Positions 37,154 to 46,117 of a stretch of 64,000 nucleotides of DNA are shown here, piece by piece. The stretch's first letter is position 1. Each line of letters begins with the position of its first letter. The position numbers and the translations under genes were made by a program. The notes beneath the pieces are model-generated. The model made no database searches and was not told the DNA's origin. It worked only from the letters and a program-made list of their open reading frames with translations. Location: assembly GCA_963705525.1 (NCBI GenBank), contig CAVPJW010000005.1:112911-176910 (forward strand), given 5' to 3'. Source of the DNA: CAVPJW01 sp963705525 (GTDB lineage: Bacteria; Acidobacteriota; Vicinamibacteria; Vicinamibacterales; CAVPJW01).

Positions 37154-37580
37154 ATGAATCGATTCGCCCTCATCCGCGCGTTCCCCCGAGTCCGGACGGC
37201 CATCCTCGTGCAGGCCGCGCTCTGCCTGATGTTCTTCATGTCGACGGGATGTGGCTCGCCGAACGAACCGTCCGCTGATGCCGTTGCGACGATCAGAGGT
37301 ACAGGACGAGACCTTCCGCATCCATCTGCTGAACGACGATCAGATCCGCGCGGCGGAGGCTGCGCGCACACACACAGGCCCGACTATCCCGAACGGCCGC
37401 ATCGTCGCCGGGACGGAGGTCAACCGAGGCTGGAGCTGGCACCTCGAAGACGTGACGTTCGCGGACGTCACCATCGAGGTGTGCGATGGCCGGCCCTCCG
37501 ACGTGGAACGTGAGGGCGTCTCCTTCGGTGGCGGGCGCTTCTGTCCCTGGTCCGCCGAGGTCGTTTCGATCGAGCGTTGA
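37154..37580 (+). pseudogene. Small lipoprotein of unknown function, one frame break
   Basis: Joined length about 140 residues. The ATG at 37154 (or 37142) begins a lipoprotein signal with lipobox 'FMSTGC'. The frame shifts by +1 at 37294-37298: '...PSADAVATI' continues as 'VQDETFRIHLLNDDQIRAAE' in the next frame and ends 'PWSAEVVSIER'. The second part reads like a compact beta domain with two cysteines ('VCDGRPSD', 'GGRFCPW'). No family is recognised. The break most likely comes from one inserted base. The gene is divergent from the porin with almost no spacing. Confidence 0.65.
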
Positions 37581-37615
37581 GTCCGCGTCCAGGTCATGCC
37601 ATCTTCGTGGCACGC

Positions 37616-37936
37616 TCAACGGTAGTCCTCTCGCACAGGATGGAACGTGTCGATGAGTCGGCAGTCGGTGATCGCGCGAGCCGAGTGCCGCACGTTCGAC
37701 GGCACGACGATCACCGAGCCTGGCTTCATCCGGTGAGGCACGCCGTCGACGGTCAGCTCGAAATCGCCGTCCAGAAGATGCACGACCTGCTCATGAGGAT
37801 GCGCATGCTCGTGAACCGTGGACCCGGCCCTCGCCGTCCAGTGTGCGAGCGTGACTGTGCTCGCATGGACGAACCGTCCTCGAAACCCCGGAAAAATCTC
37901 GCGCTCTGGCAGCCGTTCGATCTCGAGCATCTCCAT
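37616..37936 (-). CDS. Small cupin protein
   Basis: 106 residues from the ATG at 37936, with GGAGG 4 bases upstream. A single cupin barrel carries the ligand motif 'EHAHPHEQVVHLLDGDFE' (two or three His and a Glu) and the second motif 'GSVIVVPSNVRHSARAI'. It has no signal peptide and is cytoplasmic. Its function is unknown; single cupins often bind sugars or sense ligands. It is convergent with the small lipoprotein gene, with 35 bases between stops. Confidence 0.88.
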   Translation of the reverse strand: MEMLEIERLPEREIFPGFRGRFVHASTVTLAHWTARAGSTVHEHAHPHEQVVHLLDGDFELTVDGVPHRMKPGSVIVVPSNVRHSARAITDCRLIDTFHPVREDYR

Positions 37937-38036
37937 GACGCCTCCTCGTTTTGGACAATTATGTGGCAGCACGGACCGATGCGCCAGTCGAGGAGATCGC
38001 GACGCGCGTCAGGCGGGACCCGATCGGGCGGGAGGC

Positions 38037-40751
38037 TCAGTTGCTCCGGTGTGAACTCGACAGCACCTGTCCAACTTTTTCTGCCAGTGCGGCTGGCGTG
38101 AAGGGTTTGGGCAGGAAGGCAACACCCTCCTCCGTCACGGTCTGGTGAAGGATCGCCTCGTCGCTGTAGCCCGAGAGATAGAGCACCTTGAGTTCCGGAC
38201 GATCGACCCGGAGCTCCTCGGCGAGCCGCGTCCCACTCATCGCGGCCATCACCACATCGGTGATGAGGAGGTTGATGATCGACTTCTGGCGCCGGGCGAC
38301 ATCGAGCGCGGCGAGGCTGTTGTCCGCGACCAGCATCATGTACCCCAGCCCTCGAAGCGATTCGGCCGCGATCTCCCGTACGAGCGGATCAACCTCCACG
38401 AGCAGGATTGTTTCGTGCGCGTCCGCCTGCCGCACATCCGGCGGCGCACTGGCTTGGAGCGAGATCGCGCGCTCTTCAGTCCGGGGCAGATAGATGCGGA
38501 AGGTGGTGCCGGTTCCAGCCTGACTCTCAACCTGGATGTAACCGCCCGCCTGCTTCACGATCCCGTACACGGTGGCAAGGCCAAGCCCGGTTCCCTTGCC
38601 CGGTTCCTTCGTCGTGAAAAAGGGCTCGAAAATGTGGGCCCGGATTTCGTCGGTCATGCCCGTGCCCGTATCGGACACGGCCAGCAGCACGTGCGGTCCG
38701 GGCACCATGCCGGGATTGCGAGCCGCGTACTCCGGATCCAGGGTCACTTCACCGGTCTCGATGATCAAGCGGCCGCCGTGGGGCATGGCATCGCGGGCGT
38801 TCACGGCCAGGTTCATCAGGATTTGCTCGAACTGTCCCGGATCGACGCGCGCGCCTCCCAGCGGTTCGGTCAGGCGCGCAATGAGCTCGATGTCCTCGCT
38901 GATGACGCGGCGAAGAATCTGCTCGGCGCGCGTCACCAGCTCGTTCAGGTTGATGACACGCGGCTCGATCATCTGCCGGCGCGCAAAGGCCAGGAGCTGC
39001 CGCGTCAGGTCGCTTGCGCGATGCGCGGCGTGCATGACCTGATCGAGGTTGGCGCGTCCGGGATGATCAACGGGGAGATAGTCCGCGGTGAACTCCGCAT
39101 AGCCCAGGATGGCCGTCAGCAGGTTGTTGAAGTCGTGGGCAACACCGCCGGCGAGCCTGCCGATGCTCTCCATCTTCTGCGCCTGGCGGAGCTGTGCCTC
39201 GAGTCGGCGCCGCTCGGTAATGTCGATGAACGCACCTTCGCAGTACAGGACCTCGCCGTCTGCGCCCCGCACGAGCCGGCCGCTCACCAGCGCGGAAATC
39301 CGCTGGCCGTTCTTTTGTTTGAGATCAATCTCGACGTTCTTGGCAACACCATCGCGATGCAGCAGCTCCCAGAAGGCAATGCGCATCTCAGGGTCGTCGT
39401 AGACGTCCCGCGTGATATCGAGCGCCAACACTTCGTCCGGCGAGTCGTAGCCCAGCGTCTGCACGAAGGCCTGGTTCACCGTGACGACTTTGCCATCCGG
39501 GGTCGTCTGAAACACGCCTTCCTGGATGTTTTCGAAGAGTCCGCGATACTTTTCCTCGGACGCCTTGAGCGCCCGGTTCGCGGCGTGCGCTTCCGTGGTG
39601 TCCTCGATCACCCCGAGGTAGCCGAGCAGCGTCGGCCCGTCGTACATCGGAACCGCGCGGACACGCGCCAGCACCTCGCGACCGTCCTTGTGCACATAGC
39701 GGCTGAGGGACTCGTACGACCCCTTCGTCGCCACCACGCCGCGCCACCGCTCGAGTGCGCGCTCCCGATCGGACTCGCGCAGCGCCTCGCGCCACCCGAG
39801 ACCCATGGCCTGTGCCGAGGTCAGTCCGGTCGCCCGAAGCGCCGCCGGGTTCGAATAGATGGTCATCCCCTGCGGATCGGCCAGAAAGATTCCGAGCGGC
39901 GACGTTTCGGCCATCGTGCGGAATCGTGCCTCGCTGGCGCGAAGCGCCTCTTCGGCTGCCTTTTGTCGTGTGATGTCCCGCGCGATGGCCTGCACGCCCA
40001 CGACGCGATCGCCCTCGACCATCATCTGGACGTTTTGACCGAACCAGATCTCGGTGCCGTCCTTGGCGATGGCTGGAAACTCGAAGTACGTGCTGGGGAT
40101 CTTCTCGAGTATCTGCCGGGCGTAGTACGCACCGGCCTGATCGCGATAGTCCGCCCTGATGAGGCTGAGGAAATGCCGCCCGATCAGCTCCTGCTCGGAG
40201 TACTTCATCAGCTTGGCCGCGGTCCGGTTGATGAAGGTGAAGCAACCATTGACGTCGCAGTTGTAGATGACGTCAGTCGCATGATCGATCAGGTGGCGGT
40301 AACGCTCGTCGGCCAGTCTCGCGGCATCGTCGGCCCGCTTCCGCTCGGTCAGATCCTGCGCCGCGCCGTAGATGCGGCCGACCCGCTTCTGTTTCGTGTC
40401 CCAGAGCGGTTTGGCGGTGTCACGAATCCAGCGGGTCTCCCCCGCGCGAGACAGGATGCGGAATTCGGAGATGCTCGGACGATTGGCCAGAAGTTGGCCG
40501 ATGTGTTCCTCGACGATCGGCAGGTCTTCGGGGTGAATAATCGATCGCCAGCCGCCATGCGCCTCGAGCTCGGCGATTGAATAACCGACGACGCGCACGA
40601 AGCGGTCCGTCACCCAGTCGGGAACCACTTGCCCGGCTTCACCGACCGTGGACGAGTACGCATAGTCGGACAACAGCTCGCCGAGGGGATCGAGGGGATT
40701 GATCGAGGAATTCGCCCGATCGGGAAGGTCTGGGTCCGGATTGGGGCTCAT
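38037..40751 (-). CDS. Soluble hybrid histidine kinase with four PAS domains and a receiver
   Basis: 904 residues from the ATG at 40751; the longer frame to 40925 is unlikely. No TM helix is seen, so the kinase is cytoplasmic. Order: four PAS/PAC domains (about residues 20-520, each ending in 'DITERKR'-like linkers), a HisKA domain with H-box 'GGVAHDFNNLLTAILG', an ATPase domain ('NLAVNARDAMPHGG', 'DTGTGMTDEI', 'GKGTGLGLATVYGIV'), and a C-terminal receiver with phospho-Asp in 'LLITDVVM'. The acidic pair of the receiver reads 'VEVD' rather than VEDD/VEDE. No response-regulator gene is adjacent, so the partner is elsewhere. Confidence 0.92.
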   Translation of the reverse strand: MSPNPDPDLPDRANSSINPLDPLGELLSDYAYSSTVGEAGQVVPDWVTDRFVRVVGYSIAELEAHGGWRSIIHPEDLPIVEEHIGQLLANRPSISEFRILSRAGETRWIRDTAKPLWDTKQKRVGRIYGAAQDLTERKRADDAARLADERYRHLIDHATDVIYNCDVNGCFTFINRTAAKLMKYSEQELIGRHFLSLIRADYRDQAGAYYARQILEKIPSTYFEFPAIAKDGTEIWFGQNVQMMVEGDRVVGVQAIARDITRQKAAEEALRASEARFRTMAETSPLGIFLADPQGMTIYSNPAALRATGLTSAQAMGLGWREALRESDRERALERWRGVVATKGSYESLSRYVHKDGREVLARVRAVPMYDGPTLLGYLGVIEDTTEAHAANRALKASEEKYRGLFENIQEGVFQTTPDGKVVTVNQAFVQTLGYDSPDEVLALDITRDVYDDPEMRIAFWELLHRDGVAKNVEIDLKQKNGQRISALVSGRLVRGADGEVLYCEGAFIDITERRRLEAQLRQAQKMESIGRLAGGVAHDFNNLLTAILGYAEFTADYLPVDHPGRANLDQVMHAAHRASDLTRQLLAFARRQMIEPRVINLNELVTRAEQILRRVISEDIELIARLTEPLGGARVDPGQFEQILMNLAVNARDAMPHGGRLIIETGEVTLDPEYAARNPGMVPGPHVLLAVSDTGTGMTDEIRAHIFEPFFTTKEPGKGTGLGLATVYGIVKQAGGYIQVESQAGTGTTFRIYLPRTEERAISLQASAPPDVRQADAHETILLVEVDPLVREIAAESLRGLGYMMLVADNSLAALDVARRQKSIINLLITDVVMAAMSGTRLAEELRVDRPELKVLYLSGYSDEAILHQTVTEEGVAFLPKPFTPAALAEKVGQVLSSSHRSN

Positions 40752-41199
40752 GACGCGCGCGGCGCGAGGCTCCTGTCCGGCGAGTCTACAGAAGAAACCC
40801 CGACTGCGGCCTACCTCAACAAAAAAATACCGTGCAACCTCGGCCCCAATCGGTGTGCAAGAGCGACCATTTCCGGCATGAAACCGACCCGAAACGGCCC
40901 GGTCCGCGACCGGTTGGTTTGACACTCCGGGGCCCGGTCACTATCATCCGCCGGGTGCCAAAGTGCCGACGCCCGCGCGCCGGCACTATGAGGGACCCAG
41001 CGAGGTGCGTGTCGCCTCTGGGGTGGGTCCAACGCCGCGGCCTCGGTAGAGCACTTCCAACCTCGAGCCCGTCCGCTAACCCGTCCGGCTCTTGGAACCG
41101 TGCCTGTGGCAGGGACGACTGGGCCGAAGCGCCGCGCTCGTCGTGCCCGAATTCCTCGCGAAGTAGCGCTCCAGCATCAAACGGCAACGGTTGTCTGCC
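40752..41199. other. 448-base region between kinase and EamA genes
   Basis: No gene is supported. It contains a strong promoter (40919-40947, described separately) and, just after the expected transcription start, a 7-bp hairpin AGTGCCG/CGGCACT (40962-40968 with 40981-40987). The remaining roughly 210 bases before the EamA start would form an unusually long leader with no recognised riboswitch. Confidence 0.5.
40919..40947 (+). promoter_or_regulatory. Strong sigma-70-like promoter, long leader upstream of EamA/OCD pair
   Basis: A perfect TTGACA (40919-40924) is followed, after exactly 17 bases, by TATCAT (40942-40947). The next gene on this strand starts at 41200, so the leader would be about 245 bases. 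Confidence 0.55.
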
Positions 41200-42108
41200 A
41201 TGGCCACGCCCCACCGACGCCCGCTGCCTCGCTCAAAGGCCATCGCCTACCTGCTCCTGACCGCTCTGCTCTGGAGCACCAGCGGGGTGCTGATCAAGAT
41301 CGTGGACTGGAATCCTTTTGGCATTGCCGGCGTGCGAAGCGCCATCGCGGCCGTCGTGATGCTGGCCGTGATCCGGCGTCCGCACTGGACGTGGTCGCGG
41401 GCGCAAATCCTGGGCGCGTGTTCCTATGCCGCGTCGGTGACGCTCTTCGTTCTGGCGATGAAATGGACGACGGCCGCCAATGCAATCCTGCTTCAGTACA
41501 CGGCACCCGTGTATGTTGCGGTGCTGGGCCCGTGGCTCCTCGGGGAACGCGCATCCTTCTGGGATTGGATCGCCATCGCGGTCACCCTCGTGGGCATGAG
41601 TCTCTTCTTCATGGATGCGCTGACGGCGACAGGTTTCTGGGGGAACGTTGCCGCACTGGTGAGCGGCGTTTTCTTTGCGGGTCTCATCCTGTCCCTGCGC
41701 TATCAGAAAGCCGGTTCACCTCTCGAGTCGGGCCTGCTGGGCAATGTGTTCGTCGCGACGCTGGCCGTCCCTTCTCTGGCTCTGTCGCCACCACCCGCAG
41801 ACAGTTGGTTGCCGCTGGTCCTGTTGGGCGTGTTTCAACTCGGGATCGCTCACCTTCTGTATGCAACGGCGCTCAGAAGTGTCGCGGCCATCGAAGCAGC
41901 GATCATCCCGATGATTGAGCCAATCCTCAGCCCGCTCTGGGTCTTTCTCGCGATTGGCGAGCGGCCAGGTCCGTTCGCGCTGATAGGCGGCAGCCTCGTG
42001 CTGGGCACGGTGGCCATTCGCGGCATCTTCGGATTGATAGCGGTGTCGCCGACAAGGACCGCGATCCCGAGACCGTCCCGACTCGAAGCCGAGCATCCCG
42101 GCCCATGA
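41200..42108 (+). CDS. EamA/DMT-family transporter
   Basis: 302 residues from the ATG at 41200 (a TTG at 41191 is also in frame). Ten TM helices are arranged as two EamA repeats, starting 'AIAYLLLTALLWSTSGVLIK' and, in the second half, 'NVAALVSGVFFAGLILSLRY'. 'YTAPVYVAVLG' and 'IEAAIIPMIEPILSPLWVF' are the repeat-specific proline-rich motifs. Family members export amino acids and other small metabolites. The stop overlaps the next gene's ATG by 4 bases, so it is tightly coupled to an ornithine-cyclodeaminase-like enzyme, perhaps exporting its substrate or product. Confidence 0.92.
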   Translation: MATPHRRPLPRSKAIAYLLLTALLWSTSGVLIKIVDWNPFGIAGVRSAIAAVVMLAVIRRPHWTWSRAQILGACSYAASVTLFVLAMKWTTAANAILLQYTAPVYVAVLGPWLLGERASFWDWIAIAVTLVGMSLFFMDALTATGFWGNVAALVSGVFFAGLILSLRYQKAGSPLESGLLGNVFVATLAVPSLALSPPPADSWLPLVLLGVFQLGIAHLLYATALRSVAAIEAAIIPMIEPILSPLWVFLAIGERPGPFALIGGSLVLGTVAIRGIFGLIAVSPTRTAIPRPSRLEAEHPGP

Positions 42109-43094
42109 TTACCATCCTCACCGAGGCGGAGCTCCGTCGATCCATCTCGCTCGATCTCGACGTCGTGCGGGTCGTCGAAGAGGGATTTGCGCACCTCGTC
42201 CGCGGACTTGCGCACGTGCCTCCGATCATGATCATCGAGGTGCCAGGACGCCGCGGGGAGATCGACATCAAGAGCGCCTACATCGAGGGACTGGACACCT
42301 TCGCCGTCAAGATTGCCTCGGGCTTTCAGGCGAACAGCGCCGAAGGGCTGCCGACATCGAGCGGCATGATGGTTCTCCTCTCAGCCGTGACGGGCTTCCC
42401 TCAGGCGCTGCTCCTGGACAATGGATACCTGACCGACCTGCGGACGGCCGCGGCGGGGGCTATCGCGGCGAAATATCTGGCACCCGCGCACGTTGGAATC
42501 GTCGGGGTTCTCGGGTCTGGCGCACAGGCCCGCTATCAGGTGCGCGCGCTGCGTCTCGTGCGCGACTTTCAGCGAATCAGGGTATGGGCGCGTCGCCCGG
42601 ATGCGGCGCGGCAGTACGCGCAGGACATGTCACGCGAACTCGATTGCCCGGTCGAAGCGGTGGCCGAACCACGAGAGGCCGTCATCGACAGCGATGTCGT
42701 GATCACGGCGACCGCCGCGAGACGGCCGCTCGTCGAGGCCGATTGGCTTCACCAGGGGCTTCACATCACGGCCATGGGATCGGACGGGCCCGACAAGCGT
42801 GAACTCGATCCGCGGATTCTGGCGATTGCCGACACCGTGGTGTGCGATCTCAAGAGTCAGTCGCTGATCCTCGGTGAGCTCCACCATGCGATGGCCGCGC
42901 ACGTCATTTCCGGCGACCGCGATGTCCTCGAGCTTGGTTCGCTCGTCACAGGCGCCCGGCCGGGACGAACGGCCGCCAGTCAGGTGACCGTCTGCGACCT
43001 GACGGGCGTCGGCGTTCAGGACACGGTAATTGCGCGCCTCGCCTATCAGCGCGCAACCGCCCAGGGTCTGGGAACGAGGATCACCAACTCGTGA
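42105..43094 (+). CDS. Ornithine cyclodeaminase / mu-crystallin family enzyme
   Basis: 329 residues. The family reduces or deaminates small cyclic or basic amino acids with NAD(P). Visible features are the N-terminal 'EEGFAHLVRGLAHVPPIMI', the substrate-loop Lys in 'DTFAVKIASGFQAN', 'LTDLRTAAAGAIAAKYL', and the dinucleotide-binding 'VGIVGVLGSGAQARYQ'. Ornithine cyclodeaminase, ketimine reductase and alanine dehydrogenase activities all occur in this family, so the reaction is not fixed. It is coupled to the EamA exporter and convergent with an aminotransferase (7 bases between stops). Confidence 0.9.
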   Translation: MITILTEAELRRSISLDLDVVRVVEEGFAHLVRGLAHVPPIMIIEVPGRRGEIDIKSAYIEGLDTFAVKIASGFQANSAEGLPTSSGMMVLLSAVTGFPQALLLDNGYLTDLRTAAAGAIAAKYLAPAHVGIVGVLGSGAQARYQVRALRLVRDFQRIRVWARRPDAARQYAQDMSRELDCPVEAVAEPREAVIDSDVVITATAARRPLVEADWLHQGLHITAMGSDGPDKRELDPRILAIADTVVCDLKSQSLILGELHHAMAAHVISGDRDVLELGSLVTGARPGRTAASQVTVCDLTGVGVQDTVIARLAYQRATAQGLGTRITNS

Positions 43095-43101
43095 CGCGCG
43101 C

Positions 43102-44229
43102 TCAGGTTCGCGCCGACTGTGCGGCGGTCACCCCGAGCTCCGCCAGCAGCTCTGACACGAGCTGCAGGCCCTTCTCGAGGATTTCCACTTCGCCTCCGAA
43201 GCCCACCCGCAAGTATTTGTCCATCCCGAAGTGATCGCCCGGAACGAGCAGCACGCTCTTCTCATCGCGCAAACGCTCGAAGAGCACGGTTGAGTTCACG
43301 TCGAACTGATACTGCAGATAGACAATGGCTCCAGCGAGCGGGTCGATGCACGTAAAGAGCCCCGGATGCTTCGCCAGCCATCGATGGACGATCGGCAGCT
43401 GCGCCCGCAGGATCGATCGCGTGCGTTCGAGGATTCGTGAACGATCGGCGAGCGCCACGCGGGCCAGGTAATCGGAGATCGCCGTGGGCCCGAGCGTCGT
43501 GTAATCCTTGTACGACCACAAGTCGGCGGCTTTCTGCGTGGGCGCCACGACCCATCCGATCCGGAGGCCCGGCAGGCCATATGCCTTCGACAGTCCGTTG
43601 GTGACGAGCAGTCGTTCGTACCGGCCCCAGAGCGATGGCGTCGTGTGACCTGACAGCTCGGCGCCCTGATAGACCTCGTCGGACAACACCCACGAGCCGT
43701 GCCTCGCGGCCACCTCGCACACAAACCTCATCTCGTCGTCGGTCAGCACGCCACCGGTCGGGTTGTTGGGATTACAGACGGCGATCAGCTTCGTCCGCGG
43801 CGACACGCTCTCCTTCAATCGCTGGAGATCCGGGGCCCATCGGCCTCCCGCCTGTTGAAGAGGCAACGGCTTCACAATCGCGCCGAACGTATCCGCCTCG
43901 CCCCAGATCTGCATGTAATTCGGCACCATGACGATGAACTCGGCGCCGGGCTCGACCAGGTTCCAGACGGAAATGAAATTGGCTTCCGCGGTGCCATTGG
44001 TGACGACGACGTTGTCCGGTCCCGCGCCAGGATAGAGCGCGGCAATCGCCGACCGCAGCTCGATTGACCCGTTGGTGGGCGGATACCCGAGCCTGCACGA
44101 CGCGAGGGCAGCCGGATCGACCAGATCGGCGAGCTGCATCGGGTGCACGCCGCTCTCAGACAGGTTGTAGCGCACGCGATTCTCCCAGACCGATTGCATG
44201 CGCTCCATGCGGAACAGTTTGATGTGCAT
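43102..44229 (-). CDS. PLP-dependent class I/II aminotransferase
   Basis: 375 residues from the ATG at 44229 with GGAGGG about 5 bases upstream. Fold-type I motifs are 'NPNNPTGG' (153-160), 'SDEVYQG' (183-189, Asp184 binding the pyridine N) and the Schiff-base Lys215 in 'NGLSKAYGLPGLRIGW'. It belongs to the aspartate-aminotransferase superfamily; the amino donor is not determined. It faces the cyclodeaminase gene, which hints at a shared amino-acid pathway, though on the opposite strand. Its 5' region is filled with AAGAACC-type repeats. Confidence 0.9.
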   Translation of the reverse strand: MHIKLFRMERMQSVWENRVRYNLSESGVHPMQLADLVDPAALASCRLGYPPTNGSIELRSAIAALYPGAGPDNVVVTNGTAEANFISVWNLVEPGAEFIVMVPNYMQIWGEADTFGAIVKPLPLQQAGGRWAPDLQRLKESVSPRTKLIAVCNPNNPTGGVLTDDEMRFVCEVAARHGSWVLSDEVYQGAELSGHTTPSLWGRYERLLVTNGLSKAYGLPGLRIGWVVAPTQKAADLWSYKDYTTLGPTAISDYLARVALADRSRILERTRSILRAQLPIVHRWLAKHPGLFTCIDPLAGAIVYLQYQFDVNSTVLFERLRDEKSVLLVPGDHFGMDKYLRVGFGGEVEILEKGLQLVSELLAELGVTAAQSART

Positions 44230-44244
44230 AGGAACCCTCCGGCA

Positions 44245-44336
44245 CCAGTTCTTGGTTCTTAGTGCTTGGTTCTTAGGGAGCGGTTCTGGAGTTCGAACCA
44301 AAGAACTAAGCACCCAGAACTAAGCACTACAAGCGT
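44245..44336 (-). repeat. AAGAACC-type intergenic repeat upstream of the aminotransferase
   Basis: Read towards the aminotransferase gene, the region contains CCCTAAGAACCAAGCACTAA, then AAGAACCAAGAACTGG, just before the GGAGGG ribosome site. An opposite-strand arm (ACCAAAGAACTAAGCACCC) makes an imperfect large dyad. The core is shared with the copies at 23516 and 25264, again in the sense orientation of the gene. Confidence 0.65.
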
Positions 44337-44421
44337 TAGAGTGTGTTGCTTTCTCCCTCGATTGTCCAGCCCGTGCACCTGATGTACAGTCGGCGGGCGC
44401 ACGCGGTCCGTCCGACACCAA

Positions 44422-46083
44422 ATGGTCCTTCGCGCGATCGACTACACCATCATCGTCGTGTACTTCGCCTTCGTCATTGGCGTGGGCGTCGCGCTCAAAA
44501 GATCGATGCGGACCAGTCAGGACTTCTTCCTGTCGGGGCGAAGCCTTCCCGCGTGGATTACCGGCCTCGCCTTTCTCTCGGCGAATATCGGCGCGCAGGA
44601 AGTCATCGGCATGGCCGCGAGCGGGGCCAAATACGGCATCCTCACGAGTCATTTCTATTGGGTGGGCGCGATCCCGGCGATGGTCTTCGTCGGGCTCTTC
44701 ATGATGCCCTTCTATTACGGCAGCCGGGCGCGATCGGTCCCCGAGTACCTGCGGATGCGGTTCGACGAAAAGACGCGCGCGCTGAATGCCGTGACGTTCG
44801 CCATCATGACGCTCTTCTCATCGGGCATCAGCATGTACGTCATGGGGCGACTGTTCGAATTGCTCCTGGGCTGGGACATCAACTTCAGCATCGTCATGTC
44901 CGCTGCGATCGTCCTTGTCTATATCTTGTGCGGCGGCCTCACCGGATCCATCTACAACGAAGTCATCCAGTTTTTCCTGGTGATCTTTGGATTCCTGCCG
45001 CTCGTGCTCCTTGGTCTGGCGGCAGTAGGGGGATGGCCCGCGCTCGAGTCGAAGCTCGGCGACGTCGCCATTTCCCGAGGGTTCGACGCGGGCGCGCTGA
45101 CGAGCTCATGGAGGCATCTCGGACACGCGGCGGACAATCCGATGGGTGTGGAATGGTTCGGCCTCGTGATGGGCCTCGGCTTCGTCCTGTCGTTCGGTTA
45201 CTGGTGCACCGACTTTCTCGTCGTGCAGCGCGCGATGGCCGCGCAGTCGATGAACGCCGCGCAGCGGACGCCGCTCATCGCGGCGATTCCCAAGATGTTC
45301 TTTCCGCTTCTGGTGATCCTGCCGGGCATGATCGCCATTGCGCTCTTCCAACCCGACGCGTTCGTCTTTCAGGGGCGCCAGGATTACAACATGGCCTTCC
45401 TCCTGATGCTGAAGCGGCTGTACCCGCCGGGCCTGCTGGGCCTCGGCGTCACGGCGCTCCTGGCGAGCTTCATGTCGGGCATGGCGGGCAACGTCACGGC
45501 ATTCAATACCGTGTGGACGTACGACATCTATCAGGCCTACATCAGACGCGGCGAAAGCGACCGGCACTACATGTGGATGGGGCGGATGGCGACCATCTTC
45601 GGCACTGTCGGCAGCATTGCGACGGCCTATGTTGCGATGAAATTCGGCAACATCATGGATCTCCTGCAGCTCGTCTTCTCGTTCATCAATGCGCCGCTCT
45701 TTGCGACGTTCCTCCTCGGCATGTTCTGGGCCCGCACGACAGGCGATGGCGCGTTCTGGGGACTCCTTGCCGGGACGATCGCGGCGGCAGTTCACTACCT
45801 CGCGACCGGCGTGGCGGGCGGCGCCGGCGGGTTCATGTTTGTCTACCCCAGCGACATGGCGCAGAATTTCTGGGGCGCCATCGCGGCGTGGACAACCTGT
45901 TTCGTCGTGACGTCGCTGGTGAGCCTCGTCACGCGGCCTCGTCCGGCAGACGAGCTCAGGGGGCTGGTATATTCGCTGACACCGAAACCGAGCGCCGAAC
46001 ACCTGACCTGGTATCAGCGCCCGGCCGTGCTGGCGGTGATCGTTCTGACTCTGACGGTTGGACTGAATCTCTATTTCCGTTAG
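44422..46083 (+). CDS. Sodium:solute symporter (SSS family)
   Basis: 553 residues with about 13 TM helices. 'IDYTIIVVYFAFVIGVGV' opens the first, and the family signature region 'FFLSGRSLPAWITGLAFLSANIGAQEVIGMAASG' (residues about 34-67) contains the helix-1 unwound Na-site. 'GLGVTALLASFMSGMAGNVTAFNTVWTYD' is the second signature. It imports a sugar, amino acid or organic anion with Na+. The ATG at 44422 lacks a clear ribosome site. A 64-residue membrane protein follows 34 bases downstream. Confidence 0.93.
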   Translation: MVLRAIDYTIIVVYFAFVIGVGVALKRSMRTSQDFFLSGRSLPAWITGLAFLSANIGAQEVIGMAASGAKYGILTSHFYWVGAIPAMVFVGLFMMPFYYGSRARSVPEYLRMRFDEKTRALNAVTFAIMTLFSSGISMYVMGRLFELLLGWDINFSIVMSAAIVLVYILCGGLTGSIYNEVIQFFLVIFGFLPLVLLGLAAVGGWPALESKLGDVAISRGFDAGALTSSWRHLGHAADNPMGVEWFGLVMGLGFVLSFGYWCTDFLVVQRAMAAQSMNAAQRTPLIAAIPKMFFPLLVILPGMIAIALFQPDAFVFQGRQDYNMAFLLMLKRLYPPGLLGLGVTALLASFMSGMAGNVTAFNTVWTYDIYQAYIRRGESDRHYMWMGRMATIFGTVGSIATAYVAMKFGNIMDLLQLVFSFINAPLFATFLLGMFWARTTGDGAFWGLLAGTIAAAVHYLATGVAGGAGGFMFVYPSDMAQNFWGAIAAWTTCFVVTSLVSLVTRPRPADELRGLVYSLTPKPSAEHLTWYQRPAVLAVIVLTLTVGLNLYFR

Positions 46084-46117
46084 ACCCTGGAACCGTTGAA
46101 CCCTTGAACCTTTTCTG

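Noticed and set aside
38145..40580. An 811-codon antisense open frame opposite the hybrid kinase
   Set aside because: High-GC codon bias leaves the antisense frame free of stops. The product has no recognisable domain, while the sense strand encodes a complete kinase.
40955..41199. Possible guanidine- or glycine-type riboswitch, suggested by ACTGGGCCGAAGCG
   Set aside because: Only one short stretch resembles a conserved element. The other conserved blocks and the expected pairing are absent.
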